64,000 nt of DNA. It comes from Haladaptatus sp. QDMS2 (lineage in GTDB: Archaea > Halobacteriota > Halobacteria > Halobacteriales > Halococcaceae). The position numbers and the translations under genes were made by a program. This document shows, piece by piece, positions 1 to 8,708 of this stretch. Under the pieces are notes generated by a model. It made no database searches and was not told the DNA's origin. It was given only the letters and a program-made list of their open reading frames with translations. How positions within the stretch are numbered: the stretch's first letter is position 1; each line of letters starts with the position of its first letter. The stretch lies in the NCBI RefSeq assembly GCF_029338295.1, contig NZ_CP119792.1, forward strand, positions 310,001 through 374,000. Reading direction: 5' to 3'.

Positions 1-344
1 CCATCGCGGCGATGCGGGACTTCCTCCCGCTCGAATCCGAGATTCAACACGTCCGCTGGAGCGGCTATGCGGGCTGGGTCAACATCGACGACGTTGACCT
101 CCCCGACATTCCACGGGAGAATCACACCGTCTACCCTTCACGGGGCGACGTGTTATTGTACCCGGGCTACCGGAACGAAAAGGAGATTCTCATCGCTTGC
201 GGGCCGACCTGCTTCAAGAGCCCCGCGGGCGAACTCGCGGGCAACCACGTCGCCATCCTCGACGCGACCCGTGAGGAACTGGCGGCGCTCGAAGTCTCGC
301 TACTGAAAGACGGCGCACAGGACATCACGGTTCGGATAAAATAG
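1..344 (+). CDS. DUF3830 family protein, 5' end outside window
   Basis: This is the C-terminal part of a small cyclophilin-fold protein of the DUF3830 family. The frame is open through the left window edge (codons begin at base 3), so the first Met at base 12 is probably internal. The segments HVRWSGYAGW, ENHTVYPSRGDVLLYPG and the end GAQDIT match the family pattern I know; the family has no settled biochemical role, though its genes often lie beside hydantoinase or amidase and ABC-importer genes. It converges with the importer permease, whose stop is 17 bases away. A T-run at 354-358 lies between the two and may end transcription. Confidence 0.7.
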   Translation, partial: IAAMRDFLPLESEIQHVRWSGYAGWVNIDDVDLPDIPRENHTVYPSRGDVLLYPGYRNEKEILIACGPTCFKSPAGELAGNHVAILDATREELAALEVSLLKDGAQDITVRIK

Positions 345-361
345 GCGGCCCCTTTTTGGCG

Positions 362-1207
362 TTACTTGGTTCGCCCGTAGAACACCAATAGCCCGGCGAA
401 GGCGAGCAGGATGGTCGAGGCGATGGTGGTCACGCTCCCCAGCGCGAACAACACGGGCGTCGCCCGCGTCGCAGAGGCGATGGAGAACACTTCGAGGGGC
501 ATCGTGTTGCTCCCACCGAGGAGCAACAGGCTGCGGGTCGCTTCGTTGTACGAGAGGGTGAACGCGAACACCGCCGCGCCGAGCACCGTCGGGGCGATTT
601 GAGGGAGGATAATCTTCCGGAACACGGTGACCTTGTCTGCGCCCATGACGCGGGCGGCTTCCTCGTTTTCGGCGAGGTTCGGCGGGAAGCCGGCGAGCAG
701 CACGATGAGCGCGAACGGGAGCGTCCACACGACGTGCACCGGTGTCGCGAGCCAGAGCCCCTTTTCGAGCCCGAGCAGTTCGTTCAGGAACAGCGTCGCG
801 CCGACGCCGTAGGTGATACCCGGGGTGATGATACCGAGGATGAACAGGAACAGCACGCCGCGTTGGCCCCAGAAGTCGTAGCGGTAGGCGAGCGCCGCAG
901 CCGTCGCCAGAATCGTGGTGATTATCATGACCACGATGGCCAACTGGAGCGACCGGTAAACCGCGGACACCATCGATTCGGTCGCGAGCAGTTCGCCGTA
1001 CCAGTCGGTCGTAAACTCGAGGAAGGGGAAGGTGAGTCCACCCGAGTTAAACGAGAACCCGATGACGGAAAGTATCGGGAGGTAGATGTATATCGCGATG
1101 AGCGCGGTGTACACCATGAGGACGTGCTTGATACTGATTCGTTCCCCGAGCGAAACGAGCGTGGACTGATTGCGCTGCTCGCCCGGCCGAGCGCTTTGTG
1201 TTGCCAT
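362..1207 (-). CDS. ABC transporter permease, polyamine/PotC-like
   Basis: This is an inner-membrane permease of a binding-protein-dependent importer, 281 residues, with about six hydrophobic segments. The first runs at roughly residues 30-52 after a polar N-terminus. The cytoplasmic EAA loop that docks the ATPase is visible as ENEEAARVMGADKVTVF followed by RKIILPQIAP. Length and layout fit PotC/YdcV-type permeases of spermidine/putrescine-class systems. The start ATG (1205-1207) lies about 27 bases from a TATA-like element (near 1232-1240 on the minus strand), so the mRNA is probably leaderless. The matching PotB-type permease and the binding protein are not in the window. The ATPases are at 5118-7462 on the same strand; the substrate is unknown. 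Confidence 0.85.
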   Translation of the reverse strand: MATQSARPGEQRNQSTLVSLGERISIKHVLMVYTALIAIYIYLPILSVIGFSFNSGGLTFPFLEFTTDWYGELLATESMVSAVYRSLQLAIVVMIITTILATAAALAYRYDFWGQRGVLFLFILGIITPGITYGVGATLFLNELLGLEKGLWLATPVHVVWTLPFALIVLLAGFPPNLAENEEAARVMGADKVTVFRKIILPQIAPTVLGAAVFAFTLSYNEATRSLLLLGGSNTMPLEVFSIASATRATPVLFALGSVTTIASTILLAFAGLLVFYGRTK

Positions 1208-1303
1208 CTACCACACCAGTTCTCGTGCAGCTATATAAATTCTCAGGAGGAGTCGCGAGATTCGTGATACGTGACTGGAACGTTTCGAGTCGGGCGCAAC
1301 CGC

Positions 1304-2059
1304 TCAGTGCATCGCGTCTCCGCCGTCGGGGCTGAGCGTCTGGCCCGTGTAGTAGCTGCTGTCGTCGGACGCGAGGAAGACGGCGGTCGGAACCACGTCG
1401 TCCACCGTACCGAGGCGGCCCATCGGCAGTTCCGCCTCCTTCGCCGCGCGCCACTCCTCGGAGATGTCCGCGAGCAGGTCCGTCTCGATTGGGCCGGGAG
1501 CGATTGCGTTGACCGTGACCGTCGGCGCGACCTCACGAGCGAGGGCCCGCGTGAACCCGATGACGCCGCCTTTCGCCGCCGAGTAGTGGACGAGTTCCGG
1601 CGCGCCCTTGAAGCCGAGCTGAGAGGCGACGTTGATGACGCGGCCGTGGCCGGCGTCGAGCATCCCGGGAAGGACGTACCGCGTGACGAGGAACACGCCC
1701 CGGAGGTCCACGGCCATCACGTCGTCCCACATCTCTGACGACATCTCCACGAGCGGCGACTGAGTGACGATGCCCGCGTTGTTCACGAGGACGTCTGCGG
1801 GGCCGAAGCGCGACTCGAACCGCTCGACCATCGACGTGACGCTCTCCTCGTCGCTCACGTCCCCCTCGAGTGCGATTGCGACGCCGCCGGCATCCTCGAT
1901 TTCCTCGACCACTTCCTGCGCCTTGCGTTCCTCCCCCTCTCCAGGTGGGTGGTTGACCGCGACCGACGCGCCCGCTTCGGCCAGTCCAACCGCGATTCCA
2001 CGTCCGATACCCGCGCTCGCCCCGGTCACGAGCGCTGTCCTGTCTGCTAAACGATCCAT
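1304..2059 (-). CDS. SDR family NAD(P)-dependent oxidoreductase
   Basis: This is a classical short-chain dehydrogenase/reductase of 251 residues. From its start it shows the nucleotide-binding motif TGASAGIGRGIA near residue 12, the NNAG motif, a catalytic Ser in INVASQLG and the YSAAK (YxxxK) pair. The start was set to the ATG at 2057-2059: an upstream in-frame start would add an unrelated low-complexity stretch, and a TATA-like element lies about 27 bases upstream of this ATG. It is annotated in general as an oxidoreductase resembling 3-oxoacyl-ACP reductase or glucose dehydrogenase. It sits between the permease and a carbamoyl hydrolase, so it probably oxidises an alcohol intermediate of the same pathway. 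The substrate is not predictable. Confidence 0.85.
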   Translation of the reverse strand: MDRLADRTALVTGASAGIGRGIAVGLAEAGASVAVNHPPGEGEERKAQEVVEEIEDAGGVAIALEGDVSDEESVTSMVERFESRFGPADVLVNNAGIVTQSPLVEMSSEMWDDVMAVDLRGVFLVTRYVLPGMLDAGHGRVINVASQLGFKGAPELVHYSAAKGGVIGFTRALAREVAPTVTVNAIAPGPIETDLLADISEEWRAAKEAELPMGRLGTVDDVVPTAVFLASDDSSYYTGQTLSPDGGDAMH

Positions 2060-2140
2060 GCGCACTACTCTCACGGGCACAGCAAAAGTGTTCGCTGCGC
2101 CGCCTGAACAATTATCACGACCGACGCTAACTAGTGGCAC

Positions 2141-2767
2141 ATGTCGAAGGAAGCCGTGTACGAACGAGCGAGCATGGACAACAGCGTGGGCTACGGCGAG
2201 CGCCCGGCGGTGCTGGTGGTCGATTTACAGAAAGGATTCACCGACCCAGAGAATCCCCTCGGTGGCGACCTCTCGGGCGTTCTCGACCGGACGAACGCCA
2301 TTCTCGGGGCGGCCCACGCGGCGGATGTCCCGGTGGTCCACACCCGAATCGTGAGCAGTCACCCGACCTGTGCGGACATGGGCATCTGGCAGGAGAAGAT
2401 TCCGCGACTCGACACGCTCGCGGCGGGCAGCGAATGGGTCGAACTGGACGAGCGACTGGCCGTCGCCGACGACGACCACGTCCTCGACAAGCGACAGGCG
2501 AGTGGCTTCCACGAGACGGAACTCAACTCGATGCTCGTCGCGTGGGGCGTCGATACGCTCATCGTGACGGGGTGTACGACCAGTGGGTGCATCAGAGCCT
2601 CCGTGGTCGATGCCTGCGCCCACGGCTATCGCACCATCGTGCCCGCAGAAGCCGTCGGCGACCGGTCTGCGGCCCCACACGACGCGAACCTGTTCGACAT
2701 GAACGCGAAGTACGCGGACGTCCGGCCGGTCGAAGAAGTCGTCGAATACCTCGAAAAAGGTCGCTGA
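2141..2767 (+). CDS. Cysteine hydrolase, isochorismatase/N-carbamoylsarcosine amidase-like
   Basis: This is an isochorismatase-fold amidohydrolase of 208 residues. The catalytic triad is visible: Asp28 in VVDLQKGF, Lys117 in DKRQASGF and the nucleophile Cys150 in TGCTTSGCIRASV. The stretch around the Cys is typical of N-carbamoylsarcosine amidase and its relatives, which release ammonia and CO2 from N-carbamoyl amines. It is transcribed opposite to its neighbours, ending 7 bases from the LLM gene and starting 81 bases from the SDR start. The context of hydantoinases and a carbamoyl-amino-acid hydrolase fits decarbamoylation after ring opening. It could instead be a generic nicotinamidase-like amidase. 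Confidence 0.85.
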   Translation: MSKEAVYERASMDNSVGYGERPAVLVVDLQKGFTDPENPLGGDLSGVLDRTNAILGAAHAADVPVVHTRIVSSHPTCADMGIWQEKIPRLDTLAAGSEWVELDERLAVADDDHVLDKRQASGFHETELNSMLVAWGVDTLIVTGCTTSGCIRASVVDACAHGYRTIVPAEAVGDRSAAPHDANLFDMNAKYADVRPVEEVVEYLEKGR

Positions 2768-2773
2768 GGAGGG

Positions 2774-3811
2774 TCAGTCTGCTTTGAACGGGGCGAACGT
2801 GTCGATGACCTCCTCGACGTTCGGCCCGAGCGAGTAGAGCGCGGGTTCCGTACAGCCAGCGTCGCAGTACTCCTGAACCTTAGTGACGCAGTCATCGGGC
2901 GTCCCGGCGGCGACGATGTTCGTGACCACTTCGTCAGAGACCAGCCTGCTCGCCCGTTCGATGTCTGCGGCGTCGGCGGGCCAGCCGCCGAGTTCCTGTT
3001 CGACCTGCGCGCCGATTTCGGGGTCGATGCCACAGGCCTTGCGGATGTGGGGTTGCTGGCCGATGTACTGGGTGACGAGGCCCCGAGCGTTGTCGATGGC
3101 CACGTCGCGGTCTTCGTCCATCGAGACGGCGATGAGTTGCGGGCGGTCAACGTCGTCGATGCTCCCGCCCTGTTTTTCGACGCCCTTCTGGAGCGCCTCC
3201 ATCGCCTGCTCGTTGTGGGACGGCGGAATCAAGTAGTTCATGAACACGCCGTCGACGACGCCGAGACCGGTGAGTTCGCCGGACATCTTGTTCATCGTGA
3301 GGCCCGTCGCGCCGATGTAGATGGGGACGGTCCGTGGCTCTGCGTTTGCCCGCACGAGGTCGAGTTCGATGTCGTCGACGTCGATGAACTGCCCGTCGTA
3401 GGTGACGTTTTCTAAGTCGAGAAGTTTGCGCAGGACGGTGCAGTACTCCCACATGTAGCGAAGCGGGTTCTTGCGGTCGATGCCCACCTTGCTCGCGAGT
3501 GGGTCCCACCACGCGCCGATGCCGAGCATGGCTCGGCCACCGGAGAGTTCGTGGAGCGTCGAGAACGTCTGTGCCATGAGCGCGACGTTCCGGGTGTAGC
3601 AGTTGGTCACGCCCGGGGCGAACTTGATGGTGTCCGTCACCTGGGTGTACGCACCCATCACCGTCATCGCGTCGCGGACGAGGCGAGACTCGCCCTGCCA
3701 GACGGTGTCGAAACCGTTGTCTTCTGCGTATTTTGCGTACCGAATTTCCTCACGGATGTCCGGGCGCTCCCAGTTCCAGATGGCCAGCCGGTCGAAGGTT
3801 GGGTCTGCCAT
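2774..3811 (-). CDS. LLM class flavin/F420-dependent oxidoreductase
   Basis: This luciferase-like monooxygenase/reductase is a TIM barrel of 345 residues. It carries GGRAMLGIGAWWDPLAS, IYIGATGLTMNKM and the long insertion typical of F420-dependent methylene-tetrahydromethanopterin reductase-like proteins, so F420 or FMN is the likely cofactor. The ATG at 3809-3811 was chosen over an in-frame upstream start: it leaves one base between this start and the stop of the upstream hydrolase gene, so the two are co-transcribed. In ring-amide or pyrimidine degradation such enzymes can oxidatively open rings (RutA is one example of the superfamily), but no substrate can be assigned here. Confidence 0.8.
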   Translation of the reverse strand: MADPTFDRLAIWNWERPDIREEIRYAKYAEDNGFDTVWQGESRLVRDAMTVMGAYTQVTDTIKFAPGVTNCYTRNVALMAQTFSTLHELSGGRAMLGIGAWWDPLASKVGIDRKNPLRYMWEYCTVLRKLLDLENVTYDGQFIDVDDIELDLVRANAEPRTVPIYIGATGLTMNKMSGELTGLGVVDGVFMNYLIPPSHNEQAMEALQKGVEKQGGSIDDVDRPQLIAVSMDEDRDVAIDNARGLVTQYIGQQPHIRKACGIDPEIGAQVEQELGGWPADAADIERASRLVSDEVVTNIVAAGTPDDCVTKVQEYCDAGCTEPALYSLGPNVEEVIDTFAPFKAD

Positions 3812-3812
3812 G

Positions 3813-5048
3813 TTAGCGCTCCTCCGCGATGTTGACAGCCGCATTCGCGAGCGTCGAGGCGGCCGAATAGCAGTCGTCCCAGCTCGTGTACTCGCTTTCG
3901 TTGTGGCTCTTACCGTTCTCGCTCACGGCGAACACCATCCCGGTGTCACAGACGCTGTGCATGTGGGTCGCGTCGTGGCCCGCACCGCTGAAGATGCGCA
4001 TGCTGTCGAGTTCGAGGTCGTCTGCGGCCTGCTGAACCGCGTTTACACACTGATCTGCGAAGGTGACGCTCGGCGCGCGCATTCGCTCGTGCCACTCCCA
4101 CTCGACGCCCTCGCGCTCTGCAGCCCACTCTGCCTCCTGGAGGACGCGCTGGTAGGCTTCCTCCACCACGTCGTCGTCTGCGTCTCTGAATCCCCAGGTG
4201 ATGGTTACCTCGTCGGGGATGATGTTGATAGAGTTCGGCTTTACGTCCACGTAGCCGACTGTCCCGACGGTCCGTTCCCCGAGCGTGGCCGGAATCCGAC
4301 GGACCGCCGTGATGACGTCCGCCGCCGCGACGAGCGCGTCCTTGCGGTAGTGCATCGGCGTCGGGCCGGAGTGGTCTGCGTCGCCGTGGAAGGTGATGGC
4401 CCCCCAGGTGAAGCCAACGATGCCCGTGACCACGCCGACGTCCTTCTCGTTTTCCTCAAGATACGGTCCCTGTTCGACGTGAAGTTCGAGGTACGCCTCG
4501 TACTCCTCGGGGGGTTCTGCGGGCAGGTCGCCCCGGTAGCCGATGCGTTCGAGTTCCGCCTCGAACACCGCACCGTTCGCGTCTGTCTTCGCGTACTCTT
4601 CTTCTATCGGGTGTGCGCCCGCCCAGACGCCGCTGCCCTGCATCGCGGGCTGAAAACGCGAACCCTCCTCGTTGGTCCAGTTCACGATTTCGATTGGGTG
4701 CGCCGTCTCTACGTCCTGGTCGTTGAGCGTACGAATCAGTTCGAGCGCGCCGATGACGCCGAGCGCCCCGTCGTAGATGCCGCCGTAGGGCTGGGAGTCG
4801 AGGTGCGACCCGACCAGCACCGGCTTTGCGTCCGGGTCGGTCCCCGCGCGGCGTCCGAACATGTTCCCGAACTCGTCGACGCGCGTTTCCAGTCCTGCCG
4901 CCTCCATCTGCGTGGCGAACCAGTCGCGAATCTCCTTGTCCTCGTCGGACAGGGCGAGTCGATGGAGTCCCCCGCCATCTGTGCCCCCGATCTGGGCTTG
5001 CTCTTTCATCGTCGCAACAAACCGGTCTCGGTCCAGTTGTACTGGCAT
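3813..5048 (-). CDS. M20 family Zn-dependent amidohydrolase (allantoate hydrolase/N-carbamoyl-L-amino-acid hydrolase)
   Basis: This metal-dependent amidase has 411 residues, the normal length for the HyuC/AllC family. Metal ligands are visible: His82 in VGSHLDSQ, Asp93 in GIYDGALG, the Glu pair 127-128 in NWTNEEGSRF, and a later His in ELHVEQGPYLE that also serves the substrate site. The family hydrolyses N-carbamoyl amino acids, allantoate or ureidoglycine. The ATG at 5046-5048 is preferred to a TTG nine bases upstream, since a TATA-like element lies about 27 bases before it. It forms a tight pair with the LLM gene (1-base gap) and lies 69 bases from the importer ATPase gene. It would finish hydantoin or ureide breakdown in this cluster. 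Confidence 0.88.
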   Translation of the reverse strand: MPVQLDRDRFVATMKEQAQIGGTDGGGLHRLALSDEDKEIRDWFATQMEAAGLETRVDEFGNMFGRRAGTDPDAKPVLVGSHLDSQPYGGIYDGALGVIGALELIRTLNDQDVETAHPIEIVNWTNEEGSRFQPAMQGSGVWAGAHPIEEEYAKTDANGAVFEAELERIGYRGDLPAEPPEEYEAYLELHVEQGPYLEENEKDVGVVTGIVGFTWGAITFHGDADHSGPTPMHYRKDALVAAADVITAVRRIPATLGERTVGTVGYVDVKPNSINIIPDEVTITWGFRDADDDVVEEAYQRVLQEAEWAAEREGVEWEWHERMRAPSVTFADQCVNAVQQAADDLELDSMRIFSGAGHDATHMHSVCDTGMVFAVSENGKSHNESEYTSWDDCYSAASTLANAAVNIAEER

Positions 5049-5117
5049 ACTATCCAATCTCGGAAGCGCAAGATAAGTATTTGCGTGGCAGGGCGAAATC
5101 CGGAGCGAAAAAGGTGG

Positions 5118-6311
5118 TTACTTGCCGAGGATGTCCGTTTCGAGGTCGACGTCCGGGAGGACGCTCGTCCGCTCTAGGATGATGGTGTCCCCCGCGTCCC
5201 ACCCGACGGTGACCCGGTCGCCATCGACCGTGAGACGGTCGTCGGATTTGAGTTGAATCTCCTCGCTCGTCCCTGACTCGGTGGTCGCGTGAAGAATCAT
5301 CTGCGTCCCAGACCCGGACTGGTAAAGTACGTCTTGAACCTCGCAGTCGAGTGTGTTCTCGGCCGTCGAATCGAGCCGGACGTACTGGGGACGAACCGCG
5401 AAGGGAACCCGCTTGCCGACGAGGCTGCTCGGTTCGGAGTCGAGATTTTCAGTACTCACGGCAAACTCGCCCAGCGCCGTCTTGATGGTGGCACGGGTTT
5501 CGTCCGCCGAGAGGCCGACGAGTTCGCCGTCGAACAGGTTCGAGTCGCCGACGAACGCCGCGACGAACGCGGTGTTGGGGCGGTTGTACACCTCGTCGAC
5601 CGGCCCCGAGTGCTCGATTTTCCCGCCGTTCATGACGATAATCTGGTCTGCGAGGCGCATCGCCTGCGTCTGGTCGTGGGTGACGTAGACGAACGTGGTG
5701 TCGAGTTCGCGGTGGATGCGCAGTAACTCCCGCTCCATGCGCTTTTGGAGTTTGTAGTCCATGTCGCCGAGCGGTTCGTCGAGCAACAGCAGTTTCGGTT
5801 CGAGCACGAGGCTGCGAGCGAGGGCGACGCGCTGTTTCTGTCCCGCAGACAGTTCACGCGGCTGGCGGTCGCGCAGTTCGTGCAGTTGCATCATTTCGAG
5901 GACGTTCTCCAGTCGCTCGTCGATGGTCGCCTCCGGGAGTTTCATCCGCTTTGGCCCGTAGGTGACGTTCTCCGCGACGGTCAGGTGGGGGAATAACTGG
6001 AAGTCCTGGAACACGAGGCCGATGTCTCGCTGGTAGGTCGGCTTGTTCGTGATGTCCTTGCCATCGAGGATGACCCGACCCTCGGTCGGTTTAATCTTCC
6101 CGACCAGCGAGTGGAGCGTCGTCGATTTCCCGCACCCGGACGGCCCGATGACGACGCAGAAGTCCCCTTCCTTGATGCTAAAGGAGATGTCGTCTACGGC
6201 GAGCGTGCCGTCGGGGTAAATCTTGGTGAGATTTTCGACGCGAAGCACGTCGGTTGGGTCTTGGGCTTGCTGTCCGCCTTCCGCGTGGTCTGTGAGATTG
6301 GTTTCTGACAC
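5118..6311 (-). CDS. ABC importer ATPase, PotA-like, degenerate signature motif
   Basis: This is a nucleotide-binding subunit of the polyamine-type importer, 397 residues: an ATPase domain (about 20-255) followed by a regulatory TOBE-type domain. Walker A is GPSGCGKS (56-63), Walker B LLLLDEPLGDMD with the catalytic Glu179, and the switch His is in VTHDQ. The ABC signature reads LSAGQ (154-158) where LSGGQ is usual. A second, different ATPase gene starts 2 bases beyond its start codon on the same strand, so the two are transcribed together and could pair as a heterodimer; that gene has the complementary defect. The substrate is unknown; catabolic neighbours suggest a cyclic amide, ureide or polyamine. 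Confidence 0.9.
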   Translation of the reverse strand: MSETNLTDHAEGGQQAQDPTDVLRVENLTKIYPDGTLAVDDISFSIKEGDFCVVIGPSGCGKSTTLHSLVGKIKPTEGRVILDGKDITNKPTYQRDIGLVFQDFQLFPHLTVAENVTYGPKRMKLPEATIDERLENVLEMMQLHELRDRQPRELSAGQKQRVALARSLVLEPKLLLLDEPLGDMDYKLQKRMERELLRIHRELDTTFVYVTHDQTQAMRLADQIIVMNGGKIEHSGPVDEVYNRPNTAFVAAFVGDSNLFDGELVGLSADETRATIKTALGEFAVSTENLDSEPSSLVGKRVPFAVRPQYVRLDSTAENTLDCEVQDVLYQSGSGTQMILHATTESGTSEEIQLKSDDRLTVDGDRVTVGWDAGDTIILERTSVLPDVDLETDILGK

Positions 6312-6313
6312 GA

Positions 6314-7462
6314 TTATACCTCCATCAGGTCGTCGACGGTGACGGTATCGACCACGCTGAGCGTGGCGTATGCGATGCTATCGGTGGCGTCCCAGCCAAT
6401 CGTCGTCCTCTCGCCGACGGTGTCACTCGGCACGTTGCCGGTGATGACGACCTGGAACTCCTCCGTGTCGGGACCGATAGAGACGCTGAACTCCGTCTCC
6501 TCGCCCGTGTAGGTCCGACCGACGACGGTCGCGGGGAAAGAGTTCTCCCGGGCAGTAGCGCCCTCGCCGATGGTGATGTCTTCGGGCCGAATGAGCACCA
6601 TGACCTCGGTTCCGGTGTCCACGGGGCCGTTGCGAGACTCGCTTACCACCGTCCCCTGTGGGGTTTCGACGACGACGTGGTCGTCTCGCGTCTCGACGAC
6701 GCTGCCGAGCAGCGGGTTCGAGTCGCCGATGAAGCGGCCAACGAACGCAGTTGCGGGATTCCGATACACCTCGTCGGGCGTTCCGACTTGCTCTATCATG
6801 CCGTGGTTCATCACGACGAGTTTGTCGGCGAGTTTGAGCGCCTGGTCCTGGTTGTGCGTGACGTAGACGAACGTACTCCCCATCGAATCGTGGATGCGGC
6901 GCATTTCGAGTTCCATGCGCTTTTGGAGTTTGTAGTCGAGGTCGGCGAGTGGGTCATCGAGAAGCATCACGTCGCACTCGCGGACGAGTTGCCGGGCGAG
7001 TTCGACCCGCTGTTGTTGCCCGCCGGAGAGTTCCGATGGTTTGTTCGCGCGTGTCTCGCTGATGGCGAGGAGGTCGAGCACCTCGTCTATCTTCTCCTGG
7101 ATTTCTGCTTCGGTGTAGGAGTCGTCCGACTGTCGGAGGCCGAAGGCGACGTTCTCTGCGACGCTCATGTGGGGGAACAATCGCTCCTCGAAGTCCTGGA
7201 AGACGTAGCCGAGATTACGGTCTTCGATGGCGATGTCGTCTACGTTCTCTCCGGCGAGGTGAATCGTCCCGCCGTCGTACGGAACGACGCCCGCGATAGC
7301 CTTGAGCAGCGTCGATTTGCCGCTCCCGCTCGGCCCGACGACGACGCAGAATTCGCCTGATTTCACTCCAAAATCGATGCCCCGGAGCACCTGTTCGTTC
7401 GCAAAGGACTTTTCGAGGGCGGATATCGAGATGATATCCTCGCCTTTGCTAATTGCACTCAT
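6314..7462 (-). CDS. ABC importer ATPase, Walker B Glu replaced by Asp
   Basis: This second nucleotide-binding subunit has 382 residues, with the ATPase domain at about 10-245 and a TOBE-like domain after it. Walker A is GPSGSGKS (43-50) and the signature is the canonical LSGGQ (145-149). Walker B reads VMLLDDPLADLD, so the catalytic Glu is Asp170; the DNA codon is gac. It is the first gene of this minus-strand group, with an ATG placed about 27 bases from a TATA-like element, and it leads into the other ATPase gene with a 2-base gap. PotA-type importers normally use one gene for a homodimer, so two diverged copies side by side are notable. Confidence 0.9.
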   Translation of the reverse strand: MSAISKGEDIISISALEKSFANEQVLRGIDFGVKSGEFCVVVGPSGSGKSTLLKAIAGVVPYDGGTIHLAGENVDDIAIEDRNLGYVFQDFEERLFPHMSVAENVAFGLRQSDDSYTEAEIQEKIDEVLDLLAISETRANKPSELSGGQQQRVELARQLVRECDVMLLDDPLADLDYKLQKRMELEMRRIHDSMGSTFVYVTHNQDQALKLADKLVVMNHGMIEQVGTPDEVYRNPATAFVGRFIGDSNPLLGSVVETRDDHVVVETPQGTVVSESRNGPVDTGTEVMVLIRPEDITIGEGATARENSFPATVVGRTYTGEETEFSVSIGPDTEEFQVVITGNVPSDTVGERTTIGWDATDSIAYATLSVVDTVTVDDLMEV

Positions 7463-7568
7463 GAATGGTGAATCGCCAAGAGCGACTTTAATGTTTTGGG
7501 ACAGTAATCCGACACGTTTCGCGTATCTTCCGAATCTTGTGTGGGGAAATTAAGCTGGCGGCTCTCGA

Positions 7569-8003
7569 TTAGCCGAGATTATAGACGGTACAGGGCACCG
7601 ATAGACCGAGGATGATGTCCTGGCTCGTGCTGCCGAGCAGAGCCTTTCCGGCCGGGCTTCGTTTTCGTCCGCCGATGAACACGTGGTCTACGTCGTGGGT
7701 GTCCACGTAGTCGATGACTTCGTCTGCCGTGTTGCCGACGAGGCCGACCACCGTCTGTTCGAGACCTGCATCTTTCACGACACGAGCCGCCTCCCTGACG
7801 ACGGCGTTACGTTTCGCCATGTCGGAGGGGTCGGCAGAGTCGTACTCGAACCCGTCTAAGAGCTGTTTGAATTCACCCGCCGCGTACACCCGCAACAGGG
7901 TCACGTGGGCGTCGAACGGCGTGGCGATTTCGACGGCCAGTTCGGTCAGTTCCTCTACGTGCATCCGCTCTTCGCCGACGGCGATGAGAATTCGCTCGAT
8001 CAT
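7569..8003 (-). CDS. Universal stress protein (UspA family)
   Basis: This is a single-domain universal stress protein of 144 residues. It starts MIERILIAVGEER and ends with the ATP-binding type loop IGGRKRSPAGKALLGSTSQ, so it is likely an ATP-binding UspA protein. The ATG at 8001-8003 is used: the upstream in-frame extension is Ser/Thr/Arg-rich and unlike a haloarchaeal protein. A TATA-like element at 8033-8040 would give a leader of a few bases. Such genes are very common in haloarchaea and often lie beside transporter genes; a regulatory link to the importer is only inference. Confidence 0.88.
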   Translation of the reverse strand: MIERILIAVGEERMHVEELTELAVEIATPFDAHVTLLRVYAAGEFKQLLDGFEYDSADPSDMAKRNAVVREAARVVKDAGLEQTVVGLVGNTADEVIDYVDTHDVDHVFIGGRKRSPAGKALLGSTSQDIILGLSVPCTVYNLG

Positions 8004-8082
8004 CTGTCTGCCAATCCATTTGCACAACGACACGATAAATGTGCGCACCGGGCCTGGAGTCCCATCGCAGGCACGAAAACAG

Positions 8083-8511
8083 TCAGTCGAGGTCCTTCTT
8101 GAAGGTGTAACAGTAGCGGTCGTAGTCCATTCGCTCCTCGTAGAAGCGGTGGGCGTCGTCCCGCCAGAGACCGGAGGCGAGTTCGATGACCGCACAGTCG
8201 CGCGCCGTCGCCCACTCCTCTAGGAACGTGAGCAACGTCCCCCCGTGGCCCGCAGACCGGCGGTCCTCGCGAGTAACGAGGTCGTACACCCACGCGTGTT
8301 TGCCGTGGTACAGTGTCGTCGAGATACGTACCCCGCCGACGGCGAGCAGTTCCTCATCGTCGAAGAGTCCGAACAGTCGATAGCCCTCCTCGTGCATCTG
8401 CCTGAGGTAGGTCATGTACTGGTCCTCTTCGAGGGGGCGCAACTCGGACATGACGGGGTACGCCGCTCGCCACTCCTCGGCCGTCGTGAGTTCGGTCACT
8501 GTCGTGGACAT
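8083..8511 (-). CDS. GNAT family N-acetyltransferase
   Basis: This is a small GCN5-related acetyltransferase of 142 residues. The acetyl-CoA loop region is visible as VTREDRRSAGHGGTLLTFLEEWA (an R-x-x-G-x-G/A-like pattern), followed by the C-terminal FYEERMDYDRYCYTF, typical of the family end. It has its own TATA-like element about 33 bases upstream of the ATG. It stands alone between the universal stress gene and the divergently transcribed hyuA. The acceptor substrate cannot be predicted. Confidence 0.82.
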   Translation of the reverse strand: MSTTVTELTTAEEWRAAYPVMSELRPLEEDQYMTYLRQMHEEGYRLFGLFDDEELLAVGGVRISTTLYHGKHAWVYDLVTREDRRSAGHGGTLLTFLEEWATARDCAVIELASGLWRDDAHRFYEERMDYDRYCYTFKKDLD

Positions 8512-8708
8512 ATGTGTTCACCGTATTCGAGACAGTCCCACACGATAAATCATTGTTCGCCGGAATTCGAAGGGGAATCCCACAAAAACGACCCACTCCG
8601 CCGCCTTTTATCGAGGGAAACGAGCCGGAAGCAGTCGGAGCGACCCGAGCACCTGTCATCGGTCGGTGAGAAACGGTTATGTGGGTGACCGGTAAGGTCA
8701 GTGTGTGT

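Noticed and set aside
3603-5177. Long plus-strand open frame of over 500 codons opposite the M20 and LLM genes
   Set aside because: It is an antisense shadow of high-GC genes: low-complexity composition, no recognisable motif, and the minus-strand genes carry full catalytic motifs.
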